Source: Ruminococcus sp.
GTDB taxonomy: Bacteria; Bacillota; Clostridia; Oscillospirales; Ruminococcaceae
Assembly: GCA_021199305.1 (NCBI GenBank)
Contig: JAJQIH010000015.1
Span: 1-64,000 of the forward strand
Reading direction: 5' to 3'
DNA: 64,000 nucleotides
Shown here: one piece after another, positions 46,601 to 54,963 of the stretch
Layout of the letters: each line of letters starts with the position of its first letter
Numbering within the stretch: position 1 is the stretch's first letter
Translations under genes and position numbers: made by a program
The notes under the pieces: generated by a model
Databases searched by the model: none
What the model was told of the DNA's origin: nothing
The model's input: the letters and a program-made list of their open reading frames with translations, nothing else

Positions 46601-47206
46601 GCGAAGCTTTCAGTAAGCGAGGTCGTAAAGGAGGACAAGGAGTTTGTTTTCTACCCTCAGATTCCGAAGTTTACTGAGGAAATCGGCAAATACACAGCTG
46701 CAGAAAAGGGAACTATCACCCACAGCTTTATGGAAATCTGCGACTTTGCTTCTGCGGCAAACGACTTAGACGGCGAGCTTGAACGTCTTGTAAACAGCGG
46801 AAAGCTCTCATCAAGAAGAGCCGATAGCATAGACAGACACGCTGTTTCGGCGTTCTTTGAAAGCGACATTTACAAACGACTCAGCCAGAGCGGGAATGTA
46901 ATGCGTGAGCAGCAGTTTTTAGTAAAAATCAGCGACATCAGAACATCTGGAATCAATATGAGCGAGTACGACAATACCGACGGTATGCTTCAGGGAGTTG
47001 CCGACTGTATTTTCGAGGAGGAAAACGGCTATGTGCTGGTTGACTATAAAACCGACAGAGTAAAAAGCGAGGACGATTTGAGGGAGAATTATAAAAATCA
47101 GCTTTTGCTTTACAAGTCGGCGTTTGATATAATTTTGGATAAGCCGATAATCGGCGCATACATATACTCGTTTGTTTTGGCGAAGGGAATAGAAATTTCC
47201 TTTTAG
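43646..47206 (+). CDS. addA: ATP-dependent helicase/nuclease subunit A
   Basis: UvrD-type helicase and nuclease subunit of AddAB, which resects double-strand breaks for recombination. It has 1186 residues. Helicase motif I reads SAAAGSGKTAVL (about 20-31); motif II is LIDEFQDVN; others are VGDMKQSIYSFR, STMHSSKGLEYPFVFL-like (ITTMHSSKGLEYP) and YVAMTRAKERL. The C-terminal RecB-family nuclease motif is VLVDYKTDRV. The start at 43646 follows GGGAGG and touches the addB stop. It is intact although addB is interrupted. Confidence 0.96.
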   Translation: MPVWTEDQLKAINTQNKGVIVSAAAGSGKTAVLVERTIRMLCDEEKKVEADKLLAVTFTNDAASQMKEKLSAALDKKLRENPENAWISSQQQKLALAQITTINSFCYDFVRNHIHEFDFDSSVSICDENDDKTIFDTALTQTMEELYDNSPEDMAFLNEYLSGETDKEITEALTDLNTFFKSIPFKDEWIEKQRERYSSEDFFNEIADKTKQKIISRIGFLLLQLEKLKDKAERLEYTSAPLMTIESDIAKLSSLLDLDESVSLDKLYESMKAVKFDKFSGLRKKKNETYDASLELEEAVCESIKKTRSDISKQFNKLTSQIVATGEQTKRDISVCKRLFETLIRAEDELCKNIHDAKVQRNVVSFSDVEHMAVELLLIDRETRTPLCEEIVKNNDYKVILIDEFQDVNNMQDLIFKAISNTEDLNVIGSNVFVVGDMKQSIYSFRLSNPRLFDKMKKDAAWQENVEQIDLKKNFRSRSCIIDSINYFFEKLMTTDMGEIDYSDESERLVTGAGYDKQNDSPVEVDIICEKEKLPSYYGFDNEQLAIAKRIHELLKSGVTVEEDGEKRPCRAGDFCILTRGRSAHKGLSKALKFVGINSTFDASDGYLKSREISVILNLLKVLDNPLSDIPLLSVMLSPIMMFTPDDVSLIRSIDKRKKLYQNLCSFEEIKEISLPLFEKAQKAVNLIKELRFMSASVSTERLIRKIYLKTNYYAIASTYKDAGSRDNLTLLLRYASAFDSNSAKGLSGFLRYLDSVSENGHDFKTMQVASSDNDSVIITTMHSSKGLEYPFVFLSDLDKRMNTEDIKSKMIVNERMGISFKYNDNELHIRSTPLHYAYLKDQYIDESISEEIRILYVAMTRAKERLFLPIYLNEPNRKKLKSLATLLSNTGVVCSEMLKSTDGMFRWIVLPLLAHEQMNNLRAEAEFDSDSFIFSSGGSFTEKVIYCEDAPQKSDEVRLLEKSQEYTESFDFSSSYDDRLSRTPAKLSVSEVVKEDKEFVFYPQIPKFTEEIGKYTAAEKGTITHSFMEICDFASAANDLDGELERLVNSGKLSSRRADSIDRHAVSAFFESDIYKRLSQSGNVMREQQFLVKISDIRTSGINMSEYDNTDGMLQGVADCIFEEENGYVLVDYKTDRVKSEDDLRENYKNQLLLYKSAFDIILDKPIIGAYIYSFVLAKGIEISF

Positions 47207-47216
47207 GTAATTAAAA

Positions 47217-47252
47217 AAGGCTTCATAACGCAATGCTGCGTTATGAAGCCTT
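47217..47252. terminator. bidirectional terminator between addA and the ispF operon
   Basis: A 16-bp perfect stem (47217-47232 with 47237-47252) has an ATGC loop. The minus strand has a strong T-run (TTTTTTAATT), and the plus strand has ACTTTGTTTT. Confidence 0.92.
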
Positions 47253-47271
47253 ACTTTGTTTTATAACAAAC

Positions 47272-47859
47272 TTATTTCATGCAATATTCTGTAATTCCTG
47301 AAATTCTGAGCTCCTCGCTTTGTGGATTGTCTGATGCGTAAGAAATATAAGTCGGATAGTCGCCGCACTTTTCAATTCTTTCATATCCGTAAAGATAATA
47401 GTCGTCCTCCTCATCTGCGTCCTCAATCACTTTAAGAACATCGTCCTTTGTAATCTCTACTGCGCCGATAAGATTATACGCCGAAACCATAGTGCTTAAT
47501 ACCTCGTCGTCAACGCTTTGCAATGAGCCTTCGTCGTCGTAATGCGCCCCGTAAGAAACCTCAACTATCTCATATCCATCCGTGTTTGAAACAGCTACAG
47601 AAATTTTATAAGCATCCGCTTCAAGCGTATACGTCTGCGAATAGCTGCCCGTTGAAACTACCGCCGCCGTAGATGCTTCAAATTCCAGCGAGTTTTCATT
47701 CGCAAAGGTTTCGTAATCCACAGCGTAGTCAATAAAGTTTTCTTGCGAAGCTTCAGTTGAAACGTCCTTGTGGTCGATTCCGCCAACCATTGGAATTATA
47801 ATTATCAAAGCGACGACTATAATAATTGCGATAAGCGCCGCAGGTAATGCTCTCTTCAT
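47272..47859 (-). CDS. membrane-anchored extracytoplasmic protein, unknown
   Basis: A 195-residue protein with one N-terminal membrane helix or uncleaved signal (about residues 4-26: ALPAALIAIIIVVALIIIIP). An acidic, Tyr-rich extracellular part follows (about 30-195), with strand-like stretches such as YTLEADAYKISVAV and YEIVEVSYGAHY. No lipobox is present. A GAAGGGA site precedes the ATG. It is 3 bp after the ispF stop and ends the GH3-ispF operon on this strand. No family is recognised. Confidence 0.8.
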   Translation of the reverse strand: MKRALPAALIAIIIVVALIIIIPMVGGIDHKDVSTEASQENFIDYAVDYETFANENSLEFEASTAAVVSTGSYSQTYTLEADAYKISVAVSNTDGYEIVEVSYGAHYDDEGSLQSVDDEVLSTMVSAYNLIGAVEITKDDVLKVIEDADEEDDYYLYGYERIEKCGDYPTYISYASDNPQSEELRISGITEYCMK

Positions 47860-47862
47860 ATT

Positions 47863-48345
47863 CTATCCCTTCTTTTCAATAAGACAAACGGCGTGCGCTG
47901 AAATTCCTTCGCCGCTTCCTGTAAAGCCTAAGCCTTCTTCGGTTGTCGCCTTTACCGAAACGCATTCAGTCTGAACATTTACAGCGTCAGCGATATTTTT
48001 CCTCATATTTTCAATAAACGGCGAAAGCTTTGGTGCCTGAGCGCAAATTGTGCAGTCGATATTTGAAACCGAAAAGCCGTTTTCTTTTAGAATTTCGGTA
48101 ACTTGTCTTAGAAGCTCTATGCTGTCAGCACCCTTGTAACGCTCATCAGTGTCGGGAAAATGCTTTCCAATATCTCCGAGCGCCGCAGCTCCCAGCATAG
48201 CATCCATTATAGCGTGAAGCAAAACGTCAGCGTCCGAGTGTCCGAGAAGTCCTTTTTCAAAGGGAATCAAAACTCCGCCAAGAATAAGCTTCCTGCCCTC
48301 ACAGAGCCTGTGAACGTCGTATCCGTGTCCGATTCTTATATTCAT
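47863..48345 (-). CDS. ispF: 2-C-methyl-D-erythritol 2,4-cyclodiphosphate synthase
   Basis: MEP-pathway zinc enzyme that cyclises CDP-ME-2-phosphate, the product of IspE, to ME-cPP. It has 160 residues. Signatures: [11 protein letters not shown] at the N-terminus (zinc ligands Asp and His), [27 protein letters not shown] in pieces, and the C-terminal [20 protein letters not shown]. It lies 16 bp after the GH3 gene on the minus strand. The usual ispD neighbour is not here. Confidence 0.96.
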   Translation of the reverse strand: MNIRIGHGYDVHRLCEGRKLILGGVLIPFEKGLLGHSDADVLLHAIMDAMLGAAALGDIGKHFPDTDERYKGADSIELLRQVTEILKENGFSVSNIDCTICAQAPKLSPFIENMRKNIADAVNVQTECVSVKATTEEGLGFTGSGEGISAHAVCLIEKKG

Positions 48346-48361
48346 TGTCTTTCTCCAGGGT

Positions 48362-50590
48362 TTAAGCTTCTGCGTTTAATATATCTACAAGCTCGCTGAG
48401 TGTAGCTCTTGATATTTTGTCGTTAGGAATAAAGCTTACAAGCGAATGAAGCGGCATTTCACCGAGAGCTAAAATCTTAAAGTCCTCTACTGCCTGCTCC
48501 TCCTTTGAGCCTTTCTTGCCAAGTCCCAAAGCTTTGTATAAAAGCTTCTTTCCGAGCGGATTTGCAAACACATCGCAGCAAAGAGAATTAAGAGTATAGC
48601 GATGAGGTATTTCTTCCTTTGGCGCAACGTATACGCTTTTTGAAAGCTTTATATCTCTTGAAGACGAACCGACAAGAATTTCAAACTTTCCGTATTCGAT
48701 ATGCCAGTCCATAATGGAAGTGTCAAAGTATGCAAACGCTCTCTTGTCGAGCTTGAATACTACCTGCTTTGTTTCGCCTGGCAGAAGATAAGTCTTTTCA
48801 AAGCCTTTAAGCTCTTTGTCAGGTCTTATAACAGAGGATTCAGTATCCCTTACATATAGCTCAACGACCTCTTTTCCCGCAACGCTTCCTGTATTTTTAA
48901 CGCTTACCCTGACAGTCAGAATCTGATCCTCGTCAAGCTCGTCGTGCGAAACCTCAATATCAGAATACTCAAAGGTCGTATAGCTGAGTCCGAAGCCGAA
49001 CGGGAATAAAGGCTCTATTTCCTTCTTGTCGTAATATCTGTATCCGACAAAAATTCCCTCGTTGTATTTTACAATATCTCCCTCGCCGGGGTAGTTTAAG
49101 TATGACGGATTGTCAGACAGCTTTCTGGGGAATGTTTCCGCAAGCTTACCGCTCGGATTTACCTTTCCGAACAAAACGTCAACCTGCGCCTTGCCCACGG
49201 CTTCGCCGCCAAGATACCCTTCTAAAATAGCAGATACTTTATCAGCAAACGGCATTTCTATAGGTGCGCCGTTGTGCAAAACTATAACGACGTTTTTATT
49301 TACCTTGCAAACCTCGTCGATAAGCTCAAGCTGACAGTCAGGCATTCTTAAATGCTTTCTGTCAAAGCCTTCAGATTCAAACGATTCAGGCAAGCCTACA
49401 AATAATACCGCCTTGTCGCATTTGCTTGCAGCTTCAACCGCCTGAGCCAAAAGAGCTTTATCCGTTTCGTCCTTGTCGGTTACATATCCACGTGCAAATG
49501 AAACCTCGCAAATATCCTTTACTGCATCCACAGCACTTGTAACCTTGTAGGAATTTATGTGACTTGAACCGCCGCCCTGATAGCGTGGGTTTTCAGCAAA
49601 TTCACCAATAAACGCAATGCTTTCGTCAGTTTTAAGCGGCAATACACCGTCGTTTTTAAGAAGCACCATACATTCGCTTTCAATTTTACCAGCAAGCTCG
49701 TGATCCTTTTCCTTATCCCAGCTGACAGGTGCTTTAGCGTCGCAATGCTTATCGACCAGTTCAAGCACACGTCTTGCACATATATCGACATATTTTTCAT
49801 CGAGCTTACCGCTCTTTACCGCTTCGATTACAATGTTGTCGTTCTTGCCGCCGCTTGCAGGCATTTCAAGGTCAAGCCCAGCAGCAACGCCCTTTACTCT
49901 GTCGTCAACAGCGCCCCAGTCGCTCATAACAAGACCATTGAATCCCCATTCGTCACGCAAAATATCCGTCAGAAGCTTTTTGTTCTGACTTGAATATTCG
50001 CCGTTTATCTTGTTGTAAGAGCACATAAGAGTTTGCGGTTTAGCCTTTTTAACGGCAATTTCAAACGAAGCGAGATATATCTCTCTGAGTGTTCTCTCGT
50101 CAATCTGTGCGCTTACAGACATTCTTCTGTATTCCTGATTGTTGCAGGCAAAATGCTTGAGCGATGTTCCAACGCCCATCGACTGAACTCCCTTTATGTG
50201 CGAAGCCGCCATTTCACCGGACAGATAAGGATCCTCTGAGAAATATTCAAAATTTCTGCCGCAAAGGGGAGTGCGCTTGATGTTTGCGCCAGGTCCTAAA
50301 ATAACAGAAACATTTTCAGCTATGCACTCGCTTCCCAGTGCCTTGCCAAGCTCCTCCAAGAGCGAGCGGTCAAACGAGCAGGCAAGTGACGAAGCGGTAG
50401 GAAAGCAGGTAGCTTCAATGCTTCCACGCTCGCCTTCCTTTTCCTTTCTGAGTCCGTGAGGGCCGTCGCTTACCATGATTTTGTCGATTGATAGCCTGTC
50501 TATCGGCTTTGTGTGCCAGAAATCAAGTCCTGATAAAAGACTCGCCTTTTCTTCAAGCGTCATCTCGCTTATAAGTTTATCAATGTTCAT
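48362..50590 (-). CDS. family GH3 beta-glucosidase/beta-xylosidase
   Basis: A 742-residue glycoside hydrolase family 3 enzyme with no signal peptide, so probably cytoplasmic. Order: (alpha/beta)8 domain (about 1-285) with the nucleophile Asp224 in [13 protein letters not shown] and substrate residues in KHFACNNQE; alpha/beta sandwich domain (about 300-520); and a fibronectin type III-like domain (about 570-645, [19 protein letters not shown]). A 90-residue C-terminal tail follows. Its promoter is divergent from that of the AraC-type regulator. With the nearby GH31 enzyme it suggests breakdown of imported beta-linked oligosaccharides; sugar specificity is not fixed by sequence. Confidence 0.94.
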   Translation of the reverse strand: MNIDKLISEMTLEEKASLLSGLDFWHTKPIDRLSIDKIMVSDGPHGLRKEKEGERGSIEATCFPTASSLACSFDRSLLEELGKALGSECIAENVSVILGPGANIKRTPLCGRNFEYFSEDPYLSGEMAASHIKGVQSMGVGTSLKHFACNNQEYRRMSVSAQIDERTLREIYLASFEIAVKKAKPQTLMCSYNKINGEYSSQNKKLLTDILRDEWGFNGLVMSDWGAVDDRVKGVAAGLDLEMPASGGKNDNIVIEAVKSGKLDEKYVDICARRVLELVDKHCDAKAPVSWDKEKDHELAGKIESECMVLLKNDGVLPLKTDESIAFIGEFAENPRYQGGGSSHINSYKVTSAVDAVKDICEVSFARGYVTDKDETDKALLAQAVEAASKCDKAVLFVGLPESFESEGFDRKHLRMPDCQLELIDEVCKVNKNVVIVLHNGAPIEMPFADKVSAILEGYLGGEAVGKAQVDVLFGKVNPSGKLAETFPRKLSDNPSYLNYPGEGDIVKYNEGIFVGYRYYDKKEIEPLFPFGFGLSYTTFEYSDIEVSHDELDEDQILTVRVSVKNTGSVAGKEVVELYVRDTESSVIRPDKELKGFEKTYLLPGETKQVVFKLDKRAFAYFDTSIMDWHIEYGKFEILVGSSSRDIKLSKSVYVAPKEEIPHRYTLNSLCCDVFANPLGKKLLYKALGLGKKGSKEEQAVEDFKILALGEMPLHSLVSFIPNDKISRATLSELVDILNAEA

Positions 50591-50644
50591 AAAAATTCTC
50601 CTTACAATACCTGAGTTTGCGAGTATTACGGCCGCAATTTATCA

Positions 50645-50673
50645 TATTGTAACATATAACAGTCTTTTTTTCA
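50645..50673 (-). promoter_or_regulatory. SigA promoter of the GH3-ispF operon
   Basis: Minus strand: TTGAAA (50673-50668), 17-bp spacer, TACAAT (50650-50645). Confidence 0.8.
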
Positions 50674-50679
50674 AGACGC

Positions 50680-50709
50680 ATTGCAAAGTATAAAAAAATA
50701 TGCTAAAAT
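50680..50709 (+). promoter_or_regulatory. SigA promoter of the AraC-type regulator gene
   Basis: TTGCAA at 50680-50685, 18-bp spacer, TAAAAT at 50704-50709. Its -35 lies 6 bp from the divergent -35 of the GH3 gene, so one bound regulator could affect both. Confidence 0.68.
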
Positions 50710-50755
50710 AGCCTTAAAGACGTATTTCTTTGCGGCAGGTCGGGAGGTGTAATTT

Positions 50756-51592
50756 TTGAAGTATTATCACGAGCAGGTAACGCTTGACTCTTCTGTTCCT
50801 GCGAGAATTTATATCCAGAAGGGACAGCACAGCAACAATACATATCCTCTGCATTGGCACAGCAAGCTGGAGTTCAATCTGGTTCTGAAAGGACAGATTA
50901 ACGGAAAAATCGGCGGCAAGGACGTTTGCGTAAAAGCTGACGATATATTTTTTGTAAATTCAAACGAGCTGCACGAAACTGATGCGGGAAGCGGCGATAT
51001 AATAGCTGTAACGGTACTTCTTTCAAAATCCCTCCTTGAGGAATATTTTCCTGATGTTGATGACTATTACTTTGACTTTTCACAAAACCAGTCTGCAAAG
51101 AATGAAATAAAGTCGCTTATTTTAAAGTGCGCATCTATTTTTGAAGAGAAAAATGAGTTTTACGAGCTCGAGCTTTCAATCGTCCTGCGACAGCTTTGTC
51201 TTGTGCTTATCAGAAAATGTCGAAGGAAGAGGGAAACTCAGAGCGTAAATAAATTCCAGCGTAAAAATATGACGAACATAAAGCGTGCGATAGCCTTTAT
51301 GGAAAACAATTACGAGGTACCGTTTACGCTTGATGATATATCATCTGATATTGGAATGTCGCCGACCTATTTTTCAAGATTTTTCAAAAAGACAACCGGC
51401 GAAACCTTTTATTCCTATCTTGGAAGAATGCGGCTTTACCATGCAGTAAACGACCTTGTAAACAGCGACCTTTCCGTAACTGACGTCGCTCTTAACAACG
51501 GGTTTGCTAACGTCAAGTCGTTTATCGAGCTTTTCAAAAAGGAGTATAATACTACTCCGTTAAAGTACCGAAAGGACAATTCCAACAGATAA
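50756..51592 (+). CDS. AraC-family transcriptional regulator
   Basis: A 278-residue regulator. The N-terminal cupin-like sensor (about 1-130) includes YPLHWHSKLEFNLVLKGQ. The C-terminal AraC domain (about 175-275) has two helix-turn-helix units, with FTLDDISSDIGMSPTYFSRFFKK and the second signature VTDVALNNGFANVKSFIELFKK (each shown in part). Translation starts at TTG (50756) after GGGAGGTG. Position between divergent GH3 and co-directional GH31 genes suggests that it controls sugar use here. Confidence 0.93.
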   Translation: MKYYHEQVTLDSSVPARIYIQKGQHSNNTYPLHWHSKLEFNLVLKGQINGKIGGKDVCVKADDIFFVNSNELHETDAGSGDIIAVTVLLSKSLLEEYFPDVDDYYFDFSQNQSAKNEIKSLILKCASIFEEKNEFYELELSIVLRQLCLVLIRKCRRKRETQSVNKFQRKNMTNIKRAIAFMENNYEVPFTLDDISSDIGMSPTYFSRFFKKTTGETFYSYLGRMRLYHAVNDLVNSDLSVTDVALNNGFANVKSFIELFKKEYNTTPLKYRKDNSNR

Positions 51593-51752
51593 ATTTCAGG
51601 CACTGTTTTAGCGAAATGTGAAATTGGATAATAATTGACAAAAATTCAGCAAAAAAAGGCAATACGTACATATTTTTTTGTGATAGTATGTAAATACAGG
51701 GCAAATTGTACAAAGTCTATACTTAAAAATTTTTAAAATAGGAGGTCATTTT

Positions 51753-54092
51753 ATGAAATTTGCAGACGGCTTTTGGCTTAACCAAAGAGGCTACGAAGTA
51801 AATTATGCTAATCAGGCGTTTGAAATTGACGAAATTGACGGCGGTTTTGTAGTTGTAGCTACACCAATGACGATTTATAACCGTGCTATGATGCTCGGAA
51901 GCGCAAACCTTGAGATCGAATTTACTTCAAACATTGAAAACTGTATCAAGGTAAACATCACTCACCACAAGGGCTATGCTGACAACGGTCCTCATTTTGA
52001 AATCAACGAGGGCGACTACAAGCCGACGGTTGAGATTACCGATAAGGAGGCTACCCTTATTTCCGGAAACACAAGGGTTGTCGTTTCAAAGGAAACATGG
52101 AGCGTTCAGTATTACTACAAGGATAAGAAGCTTACAAGCGGCGGCTGGCGTTCAGCAGGCGTTATTTTCGAGAGCGCTTTCAAGCAGCAGGCAAGACTTG
52201 CAACTCAGGCGGACGATTCCTTCTGGAGTTATCCTGCTAATCCTAAGAGAACATATATCCGAGAGCAGTTTGATACCACAGTAGGCGAGTATTTTTACGG
52301 CTTCGGCGAGAAGTTTACAAACTTCACCAAAAACGGTTCAACAGTAGAAATCTGGAACGCTGACGGCGGTACCTGCTCGGATCAGTCGTACAAGTCGGTT
52401 CCGTTTTATGTATCCTCAAGAGGCTACGGCGTTTTCGTAAACAGCACAGATAAGGTTTCTTACGAGGTATGCTCGGATACTGTTTCAAAGGTTTCAATTA
52501 CAGTACCTGGCGAAAATCTGCAGTATTTTGTTATCGGCGGAGAGAACCTGACTGAGGTATTAAAGGGCTATACAGATATTACAGGAAAGCCTGCGCTTCC
52601 TCCTGCATTTTCTTTTGGACTCTGGCTTACAACCTCATTTACTACAACTTATGATGAAGAAACCATCACATCCTTTATCGACGGAATGGCTGAGCGTGAT
52701 ATTCCTCTTCAGGTGTTCCACTTTGACTGCTTCTGGATGAAGGGATTTGAGTGGTGTAACTTTGAGTGGGATAAGAGCCAGTTCCCTGATCCTCCGGCAA
52801 TGCTGAAAAGACTTCACGAAACAAAGGGACTTAAAACCTGCGTCTGGATAAATTCTTATGTTGGACAGCGCTCAAAGCTGTTTGACGAGGGCGTAAAGGG
52901 TGGATACTTTATCAAGAGAACAGACGGTTCTGTTTTCCAGTGCGACGAATGGCAGCCGGGAATGGCAATCGTTGACTTTACAAATCCTGAGGCTTGCGAG
53001 TGGTACGCTTCAAAGCTAAGGGCTCTTTGTGAAATGGGAGTTGATACCTTCAAGACCGACTTCGGTGAGAGAATCCCCACAAGAGATGTTGTATATTATG
53101 ACGGCTCTGATCCTATCAAGATGCACAACTACTATACATATCTTTACAACAAGACTGTATTCAACGTATTAAAGGACTACTATGGTGAGAACAAGGCTTG
53201 CTTGTTCGCAAGAAGCGCAACAGCAGGCGGACAGAAGTTCCCTGTACACTGGGGCGGAGATTGCTCAGCTACTTACAACTCAATGGCTGAAGTAATAAGA
53301 GGCTGCTTGTCGCTTTGTATTTCAGGCTTCGGATTTACATCTCACGATATGGCAGGCTTTGAGTCAACTGCAACTCCTGATATCTACAAGAGATGGGCTG
53401 CATTCGGAATGCTTTCATCTCACAGCCGTTTGCACGGAAACCAGACATATAGAGTTCCGTGGTTGTTCGATGAGGAATCCTGCGACGTTTTACGTTTCTT
53501 CGCAAAGCTCAAGGGTAAGCTTATGCCTTATCTTTTCGCTCAGGCTAACAAGACTCACGAAATCGGAGTTCCTGTTATGAGAGCTATGGTAATCGACTTT
53601 GCTGATGATCCAACCTGCTTGACACTTGACAGACAGTATATGCTCGGAGATAACCTTCTGGTTGCGCCGATTCTTAACGACGAGAGCATTGCTGAATACT
53701 ACGTTCCAGCAGGCAAGTGGACAGACATTATCACAGGTAAGGTTTTCGAGGGTGGAAAATGGTATACTCACAAGTGCAGCTATTTTGAAATTCCTGCTCT
53801 TGCAAAGCCAAACAGCATTATCACTTACGGAAACTTTGAGCGTGACGTTGTTTACGATTACGTCAAGGATGCAAACGCTGTAATTTACGAGCTTGAGGAC
53901 GGCAAGACCGCAAGTACAGTTATTTACGACAGCGAAGCTAATAAGGTTTTAGAGCTTTCAGCTGAAAGAAAGGGTAACAAAATCGAAATTTCTCTTTCTG
54001 CTGCACCTGCTGACTTTACAGTTTCTGTTTCAAACACAGACAAGAGCGTAGCTGTTAAGGCTGGAGATACAAGCGCTGTTATCGAGCTTTAA
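51753..54092 (+). CDS. yicI: family GH31 alpha-xylosidase-like enzyme
   Basis: A 779-residue GH31 enzyme without signal peptide, similar in length and layout to E. coli YicI (772 residues), an alpha-xylosidase acting on isoprimeverose-type ends of xyloglucan. Order: N-terminal beta-sandwich (about 1-245), (beta/alpha)8 barrel with nucleophile Asp436 in FKTDFGERIP and acid/base Asp503 in HWGGDCSATY, then proximal and distal C-terminal beta domains. FHFDCFWMKGFEWCNFEWD is the YicI-like metal-free active-site loop. An AGGAGG site precedes the start. The alpha-xylosidase call rests on YicI-like motifs; alpha-glucosidase activity is an alternative. Confidence 0.92.
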   Translation: MKFADGFWLNQRGYEVNYANQAFEIDEIDGGFVVVATPMTIYNRAMMLGSANLEIEFTSNIENCIKVNITHHKGYADNGPHFEINEGDYKPTVEITDKEATLISGNTRVVVSKETWSVQYYYKDKKLTSGGWRSAGVIFESAFKQQARLATQADDSFWSYPANPKRTYIREQFDTTVGEYFYGFGEKFTNFTKNGSTVEIWNADGGTCSDQSYKSVPFYVSSRGYGVFVNSTDKVSYEVCSDTVSKVSITVPGENLQYFVIGGENLTEVLKGYTDITGKPALPPAFSFGLWLTTSFTTTYDEETITSFIDGMAERDIPLQVFHFDCFWMKGFEWCNFEWDKSQFPDPPAMLKRLHETKGLKTCVWINSYVGQRSKLFDEGVKGGYFIKRTDGSVFQCDEWQPGMAIVDFTNPEACEWYASKLRALCEMGVDTFKTDFGERIPTRDVVYYDGSDPIKMHNYYTYLYNKTVFNVLKDYYGENKACLFARSATAGGQKFPVHWGGDCSATYNSMAEVIRGCLSLCISGFGFTSHDMAGFESTATPDIYKRWAAFGMLSSHSRLHGNQTYRVPWLFDEESCDVLRFFAKLKGKLMPYLFAQANKTHEIGVPVMRAMVIDFADDPTCLTLDRQYMLGDNLLVAPILNDESIAEYYVPAGKWTDIITGKVFEGGKWYTHKCSYFEIPALAKPNSIITYGNFERDVVYDYVKDANAVIYELEDGKTASTVIYDSEANKVLELSAERKGNKIEISLSAAPADFTVSVSNTDKSVAVKAGDTSAVIEL

Positions 54093-54122
54093 TTAACGGC
54101 TTGAATATTTGAATTTTAAATG

Positions 54123-54158
54123 CAATACGGTGAGTGCTACTCGCCGTGTTGCTTTTTT
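54123..54158 (+). terminator. Rho-independent terminator of the GH31 gene
   Basis: CAATACGGTGAG (54123-54134) pairs with CTCGCCGTGTTG (54140-54151), including G-T pairs, followed by TTTTTT. Confidence 0.88.
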
Positions 54159-54190
54159 CTACATATTTGTTGCTGATTGTTAATTGTCGT

Positions 54191-54219
54191 TTGACTTTTA
54201 GTGGGATATGAAGTATAAT
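54191..54219 (+). promoter_or_regulatory. SigA promoter of the two envelope-protein genes
   Basis: TTGACT at 54191-54196, 17-bp spacer, TATAAT at 54214-54219, 37 bp before the start at 54257. Confidence 0.88.
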
Positions 54220-54256
54220 ATCTATGAATCTACTACAACAGAAAGGACAATACACA

Positions 54257-54940
54257 ATGAAAAAGAGAGTTTCTTCTTATTCGAGCTTTTGGATGACAGT
54301 AATTTCCTGTGCGCTTCTGATAGCGTGTATTGTTTTGTATATTATAACAGGACTTCAATCTGCCGCTGCAAATTCCAAAAGAAGCGACCTTGTAAAGTAT
54401 TCTGATATGTATGCGTCGGCTTATCTGTATTCGCAGTCTGAGCTATCGACATTTGCCAATACCGAAAACGCTGAGCATTATAACAATTATAACAACGCCA
54501 TTTCCGAAACGGGAACTATGCAGGGAGCAAGAAAGGTTTTGGAGGAAATAGGTCTTGAAGCTCAGGAGCAGGAGGTTCTGGATGAATTTGACAGCATTTA
54601 CAGCGAGTATATCGAGCCTGTAAATGAATCAGCTATCGAGCAAATGGTTTCAAATTCCGACTTTTCAAGCGGTAAGAAGGCGCTTGTTGACAGCGATTAT
54701 TTAAACTATTCGTCCTACTGCTATACCTGTCTTAGCACATTGTCCGATTCGGTTTATGACAGAATGACCGAAACGCTTGATAACATTGACACAAGAAATC
54801 AGATTGTAATGATATGTCTGATTGTTCTGTCGGTGATATTTGTGTTTATGCTGATTTTTACACAGCTTAGAATCAGAAAAATTTCAAGACTTTTGGAAGC
54901 GGCTGACAGCGAAGAAGAGAGCAGCGAGCAGGAAGAGTAA
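54257..54940 (+). CDS. two-pass membrane protein with helical extracellular domain, unknown
   Basis: A 227-residue protein. Membrane helix 1 is at about residues 10-32, and helix 2 at about 180-204. Between them lies a roughly 145-residue, mostly helical acidic domain. The layout matches the four-helix-bundle sensor modules of chemoreceptors and histidine kinases, but the cytoplasmic tail is only about 23 acidic residues (EAADSEEESSEQEE), with no output domain. The start at 54257 has AAAGGA at about 54243-54247. It precedes the cohesin-like gene by 23 bp, so the two are probably cotranscribed. Confidence 0.8.
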   Translation: MKKRVSSYSSFWMTVISCALLIACIVLYIITGLQSAAANSKRSDLVKYSDMYASAYLYSQSELSTFANTENAEHYNNYNNAISETGTMQGARKVLEEIGLEAQEQEVLDEFDSIYSEYIEPVNESAIEQMVSNSDFSSGKKALVDSDYLNYSSYCYTCLSTLSDSVYDRMTETLDNIDTRNQIVMICLIVLSVIFVFMLIFTQLRIRKISRLLEAADSEEESSEQEE

Positions 54941-54963
54941 TTTTAAAAACAAGGGGTGAAGGT

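Noticed and set aside
51626-51690. Possible promoter of the GH31 gene (TTGACA near 51636 and TAGTAT near 51686)
   Set aside because: No pair of hexamers with acceptable spacing could be settled, so no promoter is listed.
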